The notes beneath the pieces are model-generated. The model was not told where the DNA came from and made no database searches. It saw nothing but the letters and a program-made list of their open reading frames with translations. A stretch of DNA of 12,903 nucleotides from Candidatus Bipolaricaulota bacterium. GTDB lineage: Bacteria > Bipolaricaulota > Bipolaricaulia > Bipolaricaulales > Bipolaricaulaceae. This document shows positions 5,943 through 12,903 of this stretch, piece after piece (position 1 is the first letter of the stretch; each line of letters begins with the position of its first letter). The stretch spans positions 1 to 12,903 of the forward strand of contig JAGGWU010000120.1 in NCBI GenBank assembly GCA_021163465.1, written 5' to 3'. The position numbers and the translations under genes are program-made.

Positions 5943-7079
5943 TCATGGCGACTCCCGCTGCAGCCACCGCTTGAAGAACACGTCGGTGAACTCGTATTCG
6001 CCGTTCACGCGCTCCAGGACCTCGTCCTCGAGCAAGCGTTCCACCGCCCGCTGCACGCTCGAGGGTGGGCCGAGGTTGTGCTTCTCCAGAAAGGCGCGGG
6101 AGTAGATCTCCACCCGTGGGGTGCCCTCTTTGGCCAACGCCACCAGGAGCTGCCTGGCCTTTAGGGGCAGGGCGTCCCACAATTCATGGAATGCATGGGC
6201 TTCCCGAGCGATGACCTCTTCCACGCCCAGTTCCACATGTCCTGCCTCCAGCCTTCCTTCGTCCCGAAATAGGTCCCAGAGCACATGGCATAGGACTTGG
6301 GTGTAGTAGGGGTGGTTTTCCGTGAGCTCGAGGATCCGCTCGGGAACGCCCTGTTGTACGTCAAAACCCGTTGCCTCGAAGCGGGCCCGGATGAAGGCCG
6401 CGAACTCCTCCTTGGGGATCTTCCCCAGCGGGAAGTGCTTCCCGAAGCGGTAAAAGGGGCGATTCTTGTTCTGGAAGAGCTCGTGCATCAGGTGGCGCTT
6501 GCTTCCCATGAACACGTAGGATACCTCGGGATGATGCTGGAAGTGGGCCCGCATTGTCCGTTGGATCTTCTCCCCCTTATCCCATCTCGCGATCTCCTGG
6601 AATTCGTCGAACACCACCGCCGCCGGCCGTCCCCTCTCCCGGGCGATGGTGGCCACTGCTTCGAACAGGTCGGCTAAGAGTGGCTCCCGCTCCACCCTGA
6701 GGTCGAAGGTGAATTCCACCTCGAAGCCCTCTCCCTTGAGGCTCACCCGAGGGATCAAGCGCGGAAGGAGCTCACGGACCTTCTTTAGAACCGCCTTCAT
6801 CCCGCCCCCACACAGCCTGGCGATCTCCCGTGCGTAGGCGGCGACGAACTCCTCTTCTGAGGTGATCCTGAAGAGGTCCAGGTACACCGTCAACACACCC
6901 TGGGTCCGCAATCGGTCCAAGACCTCGAGGATCAGCGATGTTTTTCCGTAGCGTCTGGGAGAAAAGAGGATGACGTTTTGGCCCGCGAGGATATCCGCCG
7001 AAAGCTCTTCCACCTCGCGGGCCCGATCCGCGAAGCACTCGCCGCGCGCGACCTTCCCGTATACAAACGGGTTTCTCAT
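5943..7079 (-). CDS. Archaeal-type AAA/STAND-like ATPase (ATPase_2 family)
   Basis: Cytoplasmic P-loop ATPase of 378 residues of the kind often annotated only as 'ATP-binding protein' and common in multiple copies in archaea and deep-branching bacteria. It starts with NPFVYGKVARGECFADR and a REVEEL helix, typical for the family. Walker A is SPRRYGKTSL (40-49), Walker B VVFDEFQEI (155-163), and MGSKRHLM (191-198) fits the sensor region. A winged-helix-like C-terminus (about 300-375) follows, so DNA or partner binding is possible. The biological role of the family is not established. The ATG at 7079 is preceded by GGGGAAG at rather short spacing. The gene has no operon partner, is convergent with the NodB-fold gene and is bounded by two copies of a 35-bp element, suggesting an independent, perhaps mobile, self-regulated unit. 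Confidence 0.88.
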   Translation of the reverse strand: MRNPFVYGKVARGECFADRAREVEELSADILAGQNVILFSPRRYGKTSLILEVLDRLRTQGVLTVYLDLFRITSEEEFVAAYAREIARLCGGGMKAVLKKVRELLPRLIPRVSLKGEGFEVEFTFDLRVEREPLLADLFEAVATIARERGRPAAVVFDEFQEIARWDKGEKIQRTMRAHFQHHPEVSYVFMGSKRHLMHELFQNKNRPFYRFGKHFPLGKIPKEEFAAFIRARFEATGFDVQQGVPERILELTENHPYYTQVLCHVLWDLFRDEGRLEAGHVELGVEEVIAREAHAFHELWDALPLKARQLLVALAKEGTPRVEIYSRAFLEKHNLGPPSSVQRAVERLLEDEVLERVNGEYEFTDVFFKRWLQRESP

Positions 7080-7088
7080 CTTCCCCGT

Positions 7089-7125
7089 GCATTACGCAAA
7101 GAGCGTTACGTTAATAGCGTAATGC
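7089..7125 (-). repeat. Three-word GCGTAA-type repeat and inverted repeat, upstream copy (possible operator)
   Basis: Read on the minus strand: GC, ATTACGC, 6 bases, CGTAACGC, 5 bases, GCGTAATGC. The outer words form a perfect 9-bp inverted repeat, GCATTACGC (7089-7097) with GCGTAATGC (7117-7125). It lies between the -10 box and the ATG of the ATPase gene, over the expected transcription start, which is where a repressor site would sit. A partner copy lies just past the end of the same gene (5905-5939). Confidence 0.75.
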
Positions 7126-7269
7126 ATTATACTCGGGTCCGGCGGGCCCGGGTCGTAACCGAGCGAGGCCCCTCAGCATCACCACATCGTTCGCGCCGAC
7201 CGCAACCACATGGTTCAACGGCAGTCCAAGTTCCCGCTCAAGCGCCACGGGAGCTTTTTCGGGATTACT
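7111..7269 (-). pseudogene. Possible relic of a HAD-family phosphatase C-terminal part
   Basis: This is a 52-codon stop-free frame without a start codon, inside the 274-bp gap between the ATPase and isomerase-fusion genes. It reads EKAPVALERELGLPL, then NHVVAVGANDVVMLRG. This resembles the end of SerB/Cof-like HAD phosphatases, where a Lys is followed by LxxELGL, VxAVGDGAND and ML. Relative to that motif a DG pair is missing (AVG-AND), which would remove catalytic residues. The frame then runs into the ATPase upstream repeat and stops. Nothing recognisable precedes it. It may be chance resemblance. The remaining part of the gap (7270-7397) shows nothing I can name. Confidence 0.3.
7126..7131 (-). 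promoter_or_regulatory. -10 box of the ATPase gene
   Basis: A perfect TATAAT on the minus strand adjoining the inverted repeat. No good -35 box is found 16-18 bases upstream (GC-rich there), so activity would be weak or would need another factor. The predicted start near 7119 falls inside the inverted repeat, giving a leader of about 40 nt. Confidence 0.4.
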
Positions 7270-7397
7270 TTAAGTCGACGAAGCCGAATCAGGAATCGCG
7301 TGATCTGAGAAAGGTCACGGGCACCTGCAAAACTTAGGGGCAGTGTTTAAGCGCTCCTTGAACGGGTGAGGGAAACATGCTTCCGGCGTGAGATGGA

Positions 7398-9506
7398 TTA
7401 CCTCCAAGGTTCCCAGCTTTCCCGAGCGAGGCGTTCCTTGAGCTCCGCGATAGGTTCCACCGGGGTGGGATCTACCCCGTTGAGGAGCGCAAGGTACACG
7501 CTCACCCAATCTCCCAGATAGAGGAGAGAGAGGGCTTGAGCCAAGGGGGTTTCCCCTTCCCCGTGCAGTTCCAGGAAGGAAAGCCGCCGGCGCCGGAGCA
7601 CTTCCTTCAGCACCTCCACCCGCAGCGCCACCCGGGGATGGTCGTGGGAGGTGCGGAGGAACAGCCTGACGATCTGGGGAAAAAGTCCTCCGGCGAGCTC
7701 GTATCCCACGATCTCGTTGTGGCAGAGTTCCGGAAGCTCGGCGGAGAAGGCCGGTTGCTTGGCGTTCTCGTTTATTTGGGTGCGCCAGCGGAAGGCGATG
7801 GGCCGTGTGGTCCCCGCGGCCCCGTAGATTACAGGGACCTTGCCCTGAAGGGCTCTGGCAAGCCCTTGAGCCCGGTTAGGCGTGGAACGGGGGGATAGCT
7901 CCCCCGCCATGCGGGAAAGGATCGAGAGCCCTTCGTCCATACCCTCGGCCCGAAGTCCCAACCCCTCCAGGGCCCCAAGGAGCGTAAACAGCAGATGTCC
8001 TAAAGCGGCGCGGGGTTGGAACCCTTTAGGGATCTCGATCCAGGGGATCCCCTGTTTCTGGCAGATCTCCGCGAGCTTCCCCCCGGAAGAGATCCCCAGG
8101 GCTTTCTTGGTGCGCTTGAGCCCATCCAGAAAAGCCGAGAGGGTTTCCTCGGTGTTCCCCGAATAGCTGACCCCCACAAGCAACGTCTCTTCCCCGATGA
8201 ACCGGGGCACCACATAGTTCCGAACGGTGATAACCTCCATCTCGGGGAAGGCCAATCCAAGCAGGTCCCCGGTGATCCCGGACCCCCCCATTCCCACCAC
8301 CACTATTCGCTCGAAACCGGAAAGCTCTCGGGGAAAGACCACTTCGCGTCCCCGCGCCAGCGCTTCGCGGCACTGCTCCGGGAACCTCTTCATGACCCCG
8401 AGCATGCCGTTTCTGTCAAGCTTATATAGCTCCGGCCAGTCGGGCTCCCGTTCCGCAAACCCACGGGCGATCTCCCGCACCCGCTGGGCCAGCTCCCGCT
8501 TCCCCACGAGCAGGGCCTCGGGGGTATCCACCACCGCCAGATCTTCCACTCCCAAAAGGCCTACCCGCTTAGGGGTGAGGGAAAAGACCAGATTCCCCGT
8601 AGCGTCCTTACCGTAAACCTCCACGTCTACGGAAGCATTGTCTTCCCGGTCTCTTCGTAATACTTCCCAGATGGCGTGCCAGTCCCCCAGATCGCTCCAG
8701 CCGAAGGAGACCGGAATCGTGGCGATCTTCTCCGCCTTCTCCATTACCCCGTAGTCGATGGAAGTCTCCTCGGCCCGGGAATAGGCCTCCCGCAGGGCCG
8801 CTTCCCACGTGGGCTTGTCCAGGTGAGATTTCAGCTCCGCTAGAGCGGCCGCAAGCCCAGGAAGGTGGCGATGGATTTCTTCCAGGATCCGGGAAAACTT
8901 CCAGACGAAGATCCCGGAATTCCAGAAGAAGTTCCCCCGTGAGACATACTCTTCGGCAGTATAGCGGTCGGGCTTCTCCACGAACCTGGCCGCGCGGTGG
9001 ACCACGTATCCTTCGGCCTCGAAGAGGGGCCCGGCCCCCTCGATGTAGCCGTAGCCGGTAGCAGGGTAGGTGGGGCGGATCCCGAGCGTCACGAGATACC
9101 CCTCCTCGGCCGCCTTGACGGCGGCGAGAAGGGCGCGGCGGAAGGCCTCCTCGTCGTCGATGCGGTGGTCCGCGGGGAGGATAAGCATGGTTCCCGCGGG
9201 GTCGAGTTCCCCGAGGACGAGCGCCGCAAGCCCCACCGCCGGAGCGGTGTTCTTCCCGAAAGGCTCGAGGATAAGTTGCTCCCGGTGAAGACCGAGCTCG
9301 GCCCCCAAGAGCTCCGCCAGCTCCCGGGTGGCGACGAGGTACACGTTCCCTTCCCCGACCAAAGGCAGGACCCGATCATAGGTGGCCTTGATCAAGGTCC
9401 GGCCGTTCCCCCCGAAGGGAAGGAGAGGCTTGGGCAGCGCAAGCGTCGCCGGCCACAAGCGCTCGCCCTTTCCCCCGGCCAATATCACCGCATAAATTTT
9501 CCCCAT
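7398..9506 (-). CDS. Fusion: mannose-1-phosphate guanylyltransferase + bifunctional phosphoglucose/phosphomannose isomerase
   Basis: Two-domain cytoplasmic enzyme of 702 residues. Residues 1 to about 350 are GDP-mannose pyrophosphorylase: GGKGERLWP (11-19), the PKPLLP segment (25-30), LPADH (110-114), FVEKPD (175-180), NSGIF (196-200) and FGWSDLGDW (268-276). Residues from about 365 to 702 are a SIS-domain PGI/PMI of the archaeal type: GMGGSG (405-410), VSYSGNTEETL (446-456), INENAK (578-583, catalytic E580), CHNE (595-598, H596, exactly 16 residues later as in the Pyrobaculum enzyme) and a C-terminal NGVDPTPVEPIAELK with K690. It would make Man6P from Fru6P and GDP-mannose from Man1P, so a separate phosphomannomutase is needed between the two steps. 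The start has GGGAGG 4 bases before the ATG. It is 28 bp downstream of gatB and probably co-transcribed with it. Confidence 0.92.
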   Translation of the reverse strand: MGKIYAVILAGGKGERLWPATLALPKPLLPFGGNGRTLIKATYDRVLPLVGEGNVYLVATRELAELLGAELGLHREQLILEPFGKNTAPAVGLAALVLGELDPAGTMLILPADHRIDDEEAFRRALLAAVKAAEEGYLVTLGIRPTYPATGYGYIEGAGPLFEAEGYVVHRAARFVEKPDRYTAEEYVSRGNFFWNSGIFVWKFSRILEEIHRHLPGLAAALAELKSHLDKPTWEAALREAYSRAEETSIDYGVMEKAEKIATIPVSFGWSDLGDWHAIWEVLRRDREDNASVDVEVYGKDATGNLVFSLTPKRVGLLGVEDLAVVDTPEALLVGKRELAQRVREIARGFAEREPDWPELYKLDRNGMLGVMKRFPEQCREALARGREVVFPRELSGFERIVVVGMGGSGITGDLLGLAFPEMEVITVRNYVVPRFIGEETLLVGVSYSGNTEETLSAFLDGLKRTKKALGISSGGKLAEICQKQGIPWIEIPKGFQPRAALGHLLFTLLGALEGLGLRAEGMDEGLSILSRMAGELSPRSTPNRAQGLARALQGKVPVIYGAAGTTRPIAFRWRTQINENAKQPAFSAELPELCHNEIVGYELAGGLFPQIVRLFLRTSHDHPRVALRVEVLKEVLRRRRLSFLELHGEGETPLAQALSLLYLGDWVSVYLALLNGVDPTPVEPIAELKERLARESWEPWR

Positions 9507-9534
9507 GGTCCCTCCCGGTTTCTGGTGTTGGGGA

Positions 9535-10938
9535 TCAACTCGAGCCGAGGATCTCCAGGAGGATTTTGGAGAGCTTCTTGGCGTCGGCCCGTCCCCCGGT
9601 CTTGCGCATGGCTTGCCCTACCAGGAAGCCGATGGCGCCCTTCTTCCCCGCGCGGAAATCTTCCACCGCTTTGGGGTTTTCCCCTATTACCTCTTGAGCC
9701 AAGCGCCGCAATTCCTCTTCGTCCGCCAGGAGCGAGAGCCCTTTTTCCTCCACGATCGCCATGGGGTCGCGCCCGGTCGCGATCGCTTCTTCCAGGACCT
9801 CTTTGGCGTTGGTGCGGGAGATCTTTCCCTCCCGAACGGCCACGATAAGCTCCGTCAGAGCTTCGGGGCTTATGGGAGGCGAGTCGTCCTTCCAGTAGCG
9901 GAGGATCTCGGAAAGGACCCAACCCGCCGCGTCCTGCGGGGAACCACAGGCCCGGGCCACCGCCTCGAAATAATCGGCACGGGCCGGCTCTTCCATCAAG
10001 ACCCCAGCTTCCTTGGGCGAGAGGCCGTATTCCCGTATGAGACGCTCCTCCCGCTCCCAAGGTAGCTCCGGCATCCCCGCGCGGACCCGCTCGAGCCATT
10101 CCCGCGGGACCACCAGGGGGACAAGATCCGGCTCGGGGAAGTACCGGTAGTCGTGGGCTTCCTCTTTCGACCGCTGAAGCACCAGCTTCCCCGCGTGTTC
10201 GTCCCAACCGAAGGTCACCTGCTCCACCGTCCCGCCTCGGGAAAGGAGCTCCCGCTGCCTCTCCTCCTCGGCGGCCAAGGCCCGCTCCACCGCCCGGAAG
10301 GAGTTCAAGTTCTTTATCTCCGTTTTGGTGCCAAGCTTTCCGTCCGTGGAAACGGAGATGTTGGCGTCGCAGCGGAGCTCCCCCTTCTCCATGTCGGCAT
10401 TCGAGACCCCAAGATGCCGCAAAAGGGTCCGCAACGCCCGCAGGAACTCCCGCGCCTCCTTCGGGGAACGGATGTCGGGTTCGGTTACGATCTCGACGAG
10501 CGGAACCCCACAGCGGTTCATATCCACCAACGCCCCATCATCGGTGTGGATGAGTTTCCCCGCGTCCTCTTCGAGGTGCATCTCGCGGATGCGGACGGTG
10601 CGGGCCTCGCCCTCGACTCGGAAGGAAAGGGAACCTCCTACGGCCAAAGGATATTCCCTCTGGGTGATCTGATACCCCTTGGGGAGGTCCGGGTAGAAGT
10701 AATTTTTGCGGTCGAACCGGGAGAACTCTTGCACTCGTGCGTTCAAGGCAATGGCCACCCGCAGGGCGAGCTCCACCGCCCTTTTGTTCAGGACCGGAAG
10801 GGCGCCGGGCATGCCCAGGCAAACCGGGCACGTGAGGGTGTTGGGAGGTGCAGCGAAGTACGCGGTGCTGCAACCACAAAAGAGCTTCGTTTTCGTAGCG
10901 AGTTGCACGTGAATTTCGAGGCCAATTACGGTGCACAT
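9535..10938 (-). CDS. gatB: Aspartyl/glutamyl-tRNA amidotransferase subunit B (GatB)
   Basis: Subunit of the GatCAB complex, which amidates Asp-tRNA(Asn) and/or Glu-tRNA(Gln); GatB carries the kinase/transamidase part. Counting from ATG 10938 gives 467 residues, the usual length. Visible are VIGLEIHVQL (4-13), the zinc-binding set FCGC and CPVC (C21, C23, C37, C40), the signature region KNYFYPDLPKGYQ, GELRCDANISV, NLNSFRAVERAL, DYRYFPEPDL and the YqeY-like C-terminus (about 310-467, ending KKLSKILLEIL). The frame is also open to a TTG at 10947, but the ATG gives the canonical N-terminus. There is no Shine-Dalgarno sequence, and TATACT ends 8 bases before the ATG, so a leaderless mRNA is likely. 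gatA and gatC are not in the window. The isomerase/pyrophosphorylase fusion follows after 28 bp. Confidence 0.97.
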   Translation of the reverse strand: MCTVIGLEIHVQLATKTKLFCGCSTAYFAAPPNTLTCPVCLGMPGALPVLNKRAVELALRVAIALNARVQEFSRFDRKNYFYPDLPKGYQITQREYPLAVGGSLSFRVEGEARTVRIREMHLEEDAGKLIHTDDGALVDMNRCGVPLVEIVTEPDIRSPKEAREFLRALRTLLRHLGVSNADMEKGELRCDANISVSTDGKLGTKTEIKNLNSFRAVERALAAEEERQRELLSRGGTVEQVTFGWDEHAGKLVLQRSKEEAHDYRYFPEPDLVPLVVPREWLERVRAGMPELPWEREERLIREYGLSPKEAGVLMEEPARADYFEAVARACGSPQDAAGWVLSEILRYWKDDSPPISPEALTELIVAVREGKISRTNAKEVLEEAIATGRDPMAIVEEKGLSLLADEEELRRLAQEVIGENPKAVEDFRAGKKGAIGFLVGQAMRKTGGRADAKKLSKILLEILGSS

Positions 10939-10946
10939 CGGAAACA

Positions 10947-10976
10947 AGTATAACCCAGAAACTCGCCGACGGTTGA
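10947..10976 (-). promoter_or_regulatory. gatB: Candidate leaderless promoter of gatB
   Basis: On the minus strand TATACT (10947-10952) is a good -10 box; TCAACC (10971-10976) 18 bases upstream is a weak -35 (3 of 6). The start would fall within about two bases of the gatB ATG at 10938, and no ribosome site is present in TTGTTTCCG before it. Both points agree with a leaderless transcript. Confidence 0.4.
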
Positions 10977-11014
10977 GGGGTAAGCGCGGAGGGCCGGTAT
11001 CCCCCGGCTAAGCA

Positions 11015-11995
11015 TCAATCTTCTGCGCGGGGTACGACCTCCACCCGGATACGCACGTGGGTTCCATCGCCGAAACCGAGCCACAGGTCGTATATGCCCG
11101 GCTTACGCTCGGCGGTGGGGTAGTAAATGCGGTAGACACCTTCATCCGGGTCATAGGGGATCGTGAGCCAGCTCCAGATCACGTGTCTCTCTCTTCCCCC
11201 CTCGAATTTCACCTCGGTCACCGTAAGGGTCGGGACGCCGTCGGGATAAATCTCGTCGAAATAGTCTTTGAGAACAAAGGCGATTTCGATTAGCTGGCCC
11301 TGTATGTATCGGGCAAGGAGCGGGAGCTTGCCCTTGGGCGTTCGGGCCTCCGGAGGGAGGGGGTTGTCGACGAAGGTGCCTTGGGCTCCGGCGGGGATGA
11401 TTTTATAAACCACTTGGTAATTAACTTCTACCACGGTCTCATTCCCGGCCTTGTCCCTGGCCCTTACCACGAACACATGGAACCCAGGCTCCTCGGTGAG
11501 GATCTTCTCCCCGGACAGGGTAGAGGCCTCGGTTGCATCGACGCCTGAGACGGTATCGAAGGCGAACCACTGGGCCTCTACCGGCTGGCGGAGGTGGTAT
11601 TCCGCCCCTTCCTCCGGGGACTCCACGAACACCACTGGGGGCGTGAGGTCGATCTTTATCTCCACGCTATTGTGGGGCGTCTCAACGTTTCCGTTGTTGT
11701 CTTCCGCCCAGAATTCCAATGTATAGATGCCCTCTTGGTTGATCTGAACCTGTGCCAAAGTTCCATTCACTTCCACAACCCCGCCGTCCGGTTCCAGTTT
11801 GTAATAGATCTTTTGCACACCGCTTCCCCCGGGGTTGTCGGAAGCGGTGATGGTTACCGTAACCCCGGTGTTATTCCACCCGTTTGCGTTAGGGGCCGGA
11901 GCTACCGTAGCGGTAGACGTCGGGGGGACATTGTCTACAGCCCATCCCAAGAGGCTCAAACCGAGTACACCCGCTATCATCAACATCAATCGCAC
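11015..11995 (-). CDS. Secreted protein with Ig-like/OmpL47-type beta domains, unknown function
   Basis: Predicted exported protein of 326 residues. Residues 1-19 form a signal peptide (MRLMLMIAGVLGLSLLGWA). Residues 22-118 form an Ig-like repeat of the OmpL47/chitobiase-like kind: NVPPTSTATVAP, NNTGVTVTITASDNPGGSGV, YTLEFWAEDNNGNVE and DLTPPVV. A second related domain follows (about 119-197, with VSGVD and ARDKAGNETVVEVNY). The last 130 residues are a separate beta-rich region I do not recognise (for example FEGGRERHVIWSWLTIPYD). The start is GTG 11995, 8 bases after AAGGAGG (12004-12010); GTG 11998 is also possible. The frame is open further upstream to 12142, but that part overlaps the preceding gene. 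It starts 19 bp after that gene's stop, so the two are likely co-expressed. Such domains usually mediate binding or display at the surface. Confidence 0.72.
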   Translation of the reverse strand: MRLMLMIAGVLGLSLLGWAVDNVPPTSTATVAPAPNANGWNNTGVTVTITASDNPGGSGVQKIYYKLEPDGGVVEVNGTLAQVQINQEGIYTLEFWAEDNNGNVETPHNSVEIKIDLTPPVVFVESPEEGAEYHLRQPVEAQWFAFDTVSGVDATEASTLSGEKILTEEPGFHVFVVRARDKAGNETVVEVNYQVVYKIIPAGAQGTFVDNPLPPEARTPKGKLPLLARYIQGQLIEIAFVLKDYFDEIYPDGVPTLTVTEVKFEGGRERHVIWSWLTIPYDPDEGVYRIYYPTAERKPGIYDLWLGFGDGTHVRIRVEVVPRAED

Positions 11996-12014
11996 CACCG
12001 ACACCTCCTTCGGG

Positions 12015-12903
12015 TTAATCCTCGGAGGCCCACTCCGTGGCCAGGGCCTCCAGGTCCTTTTGGGTGAAAGTGCGGCACGAATAAGGGAGCCGTTTGCCGA
12101 CCTGGGCCGCGGCCCACAGGAGCTGTGCAAAGCCCACACCACCCCGGGAACCCAGATCCAGATCTCCCGCTTCCACGTCCCAGTGACGCACCACGTCCAT
12201 GGGATCGAGACAGGGGGCCACCGCGAGTTCTAATATCAGCCTGTCGTCAAGGGCAGGTATGTGGAGGGGAACGCGGTAGGTCCCCAAGGCGTCCGGGGGC
12301 ACCTCGAACACGAGCTCGATCTCCGTGGCCACCCCGGCGTACACGGGGGGCAGACAGGGCCAGTCCTTCCGGCACGGCCCCCGGATCCGCATCTCCCACC
12401 CCGGAGGTAGTTCCGCGGCCAGGGTAAAGGTGGGGACGTCCACCGGGCTTACCACCCGCAAAACCACGAGAAACGGGTGCCCGGGCAGGGCCACGGGGGC
12501 TACGGGCTCGAGCTCCAGCGACGCCAGTACCAGCTCCCGCCGTTCCCCCGCGGCGAGGGTAAGCTCCCGCTCCACCTCGTTCCCGTCGGGGAACTCGGCG
12601 TGAAGGAGGTGGGTCCCAGGGGGGAGTACGAACCAACAGAGCCCCGTGGTGTCAGCCACCCGCGCCTCCCCCGCCGCCTCACACTCCATCCCCGGTATGC
12701 CTCGCAAAAGCAGGATCGCCCGGTCGGCCGGCACGCGCAGGAAGGAGAAGCAGGTTCCCCCGGTGCGCACGTACCACGGGCCCAGAGGGGCATCGGGGGG
12801 AAAGGATCCGCGCCAACGGATGCCCTCGGCCAGGGGCTCCGCGGACCATCCAAGCTCGTACTCCCAGGCCCCGTGGAAGGCGCGGGGCGTCTCCCCCGCC
12901 GTG
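12015..12903 (-). CDS. Secreted or surface beta-sandwich protein, N-terminus outside window
   Basis: The frame is open without stops to the right edge, so the N-terminus is missing and about 296 residues are seen. An internal GTG at 12770 is not needed as a start because coding continues upstream (WEYELGWSAEPLAEGIRW, then RGSFPPDAPLGPWYVRTGG). A segment reading LLRGIPGMECEAAGEARV, then LPPGTHLLHAEFPDG and ERELTLAAGERRELVL, resembles a PEGA-like carboxypeptidase-regulatory fold. After it comes a beta-rich part of the kind that follows APHP/Ig-like folds (FTLAAELPPGWEMRI, IELVFEVPPDALGTYRVPL). The C-terminal 65 residues (from DPMDVVRHWDVEAG to LEALATEWASED) are unlike these and unidentified. 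It contains several cysteines (ECEA, LCWF, GPCRKDWPC, APCLDP, SCRTF), odd for this window and possibly disulfide-bonded. It lies directly upstream of the Ig-like secreted protein. Function unknown. Confidence 0.6.
   Translation of the reverse strand, partial: TAGETPRAFHGAWEYELGWSAEPLAEGIRWRGSFPPDAPLGPWYVRTGGTCFSFLRVPADRAILLLRGIPGMECEAAGEARVADTTGLCWFVLPPGTHLLHAEFPDGNEVERELTLAAGERRELVLASLELEPVAPVALPGHPFLVVLRVVSPVDVPTFTLAAELPPGWEMRIRGPCRKDWPCLPPVYAGVATEIELVFEVPPDALGTYRVPLHIPALDDRLILELAVAPCLDPMDVVRHWDVEAGDLDLGSRGGVGFAQLLWAAAQVGKRLPYSCRTFTQKDLEALATEWASED

Noticed and set aside
5953..7079. Long plus-strand frames across the ATPase and isomerase-fusion genes
   Set aside because: These are shadow frames of GC-rich coding sequence; the minus-strand proteins have full family motifs, the plus-strand ones none.
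10993..11008. GCCGG/CCGGC hairpin after the Ig-like protein gene
   Set aside because: Only 5 bp and no T-tract downstream on the minus strand; not enough to call a terminator.
11996..12142. N-terminal extension of the Ig-like protein to 12142
   Set aside because: It overlaps the upstream gene by over 120 bases in another frame and hides the signal peptide that follows the AAGGAGG-GTG start.
1..12903. tRNA, rRNA, CRISPR arrays and insertion-sequence transposases
   Set aside because: No TPsiC-arm sequence in a cloverleaf context, no spaced direct repeats and no transposase motifs were seen by eye on either strand.

Overview
This window looks like chromosome from a GC-rich (about 60% by eye) bacterium whose proteins are rich in Ala, Arg, Glu, Gly and Leu. 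The bacterial assignment rests on GatB, the MEP-pathway enzyme IspG, a DeoR-family regulator, sigma70-like promoters, Shine-Dalgarno sites and a c-di-GMP-I (GEMM-I) riboswitch. The archaeal-type SIS-domain phosphoglucose/phosphomannose isomerase and the archaeal-type ATPase point to a deep-branching, possibly thermophilic lineage. Candidates such as Bipolaricaulota are only a guess that I cannot test here.

Layout: 1-1639 (minus strand) holds the N-terminal two thirds of a DeoR-family regulator, running off the left edge, downstream of ispG. The regulator has its own promoter overlapping the ispG stop codon. 1702-2118 (plus) is a YjbQ/UPF0047 protein. 2167-2396 is a promoter plus a long structured 5' leader ending in a GEMM-I riboswitch. 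2391-3479 (plus) is the secreted subtilisin-like protease it controls. The 3' strand of riboswitch helix P1 contains the protease initiation region, which suggests ligand-induced translational shut-off. 3640-4608 (plus) is a 6-phosphofructokinase. 4699-5898 (plus) is a secreted NodB-fold (polysaccharide-deacetylase-like) protein.

5905-7123 is a self-contained unit: an archaeal-type AAA ATPase gene (minus) bounded on both sides by a 35-bp element carrying the same three spaced words of the GCGTAA type. Next to it lies a 274-bp non-coding stretch holding what may be a relic of a HAD phosphatase.

7398-12903 (minus) reads right to left: an N-terminally cut secreted or surface protein, a secreted Ig-like protein translationally close to it, then gatB (probably leaderless) and, 28 bp later, a fusion of GDP-mannose pyrophosphorylase with a bifunctional phosphoglucose/phosphomannose isomerase.

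Functional picture: central sugar metabolism (Pfk, Pgi/Pmi) meets GDP-mannose supply for surface glycans, alongside isoprenoid synthesis (IspG), tRNA amidation (GatB) and several extracytoplasmic proteins. The c-di-GMP-controlled protease is the clearest regulatory story. The repeat-bounded ATPase unit and the isomerase-pyrophosphorylase fusion are the most unusual gene-level observations.
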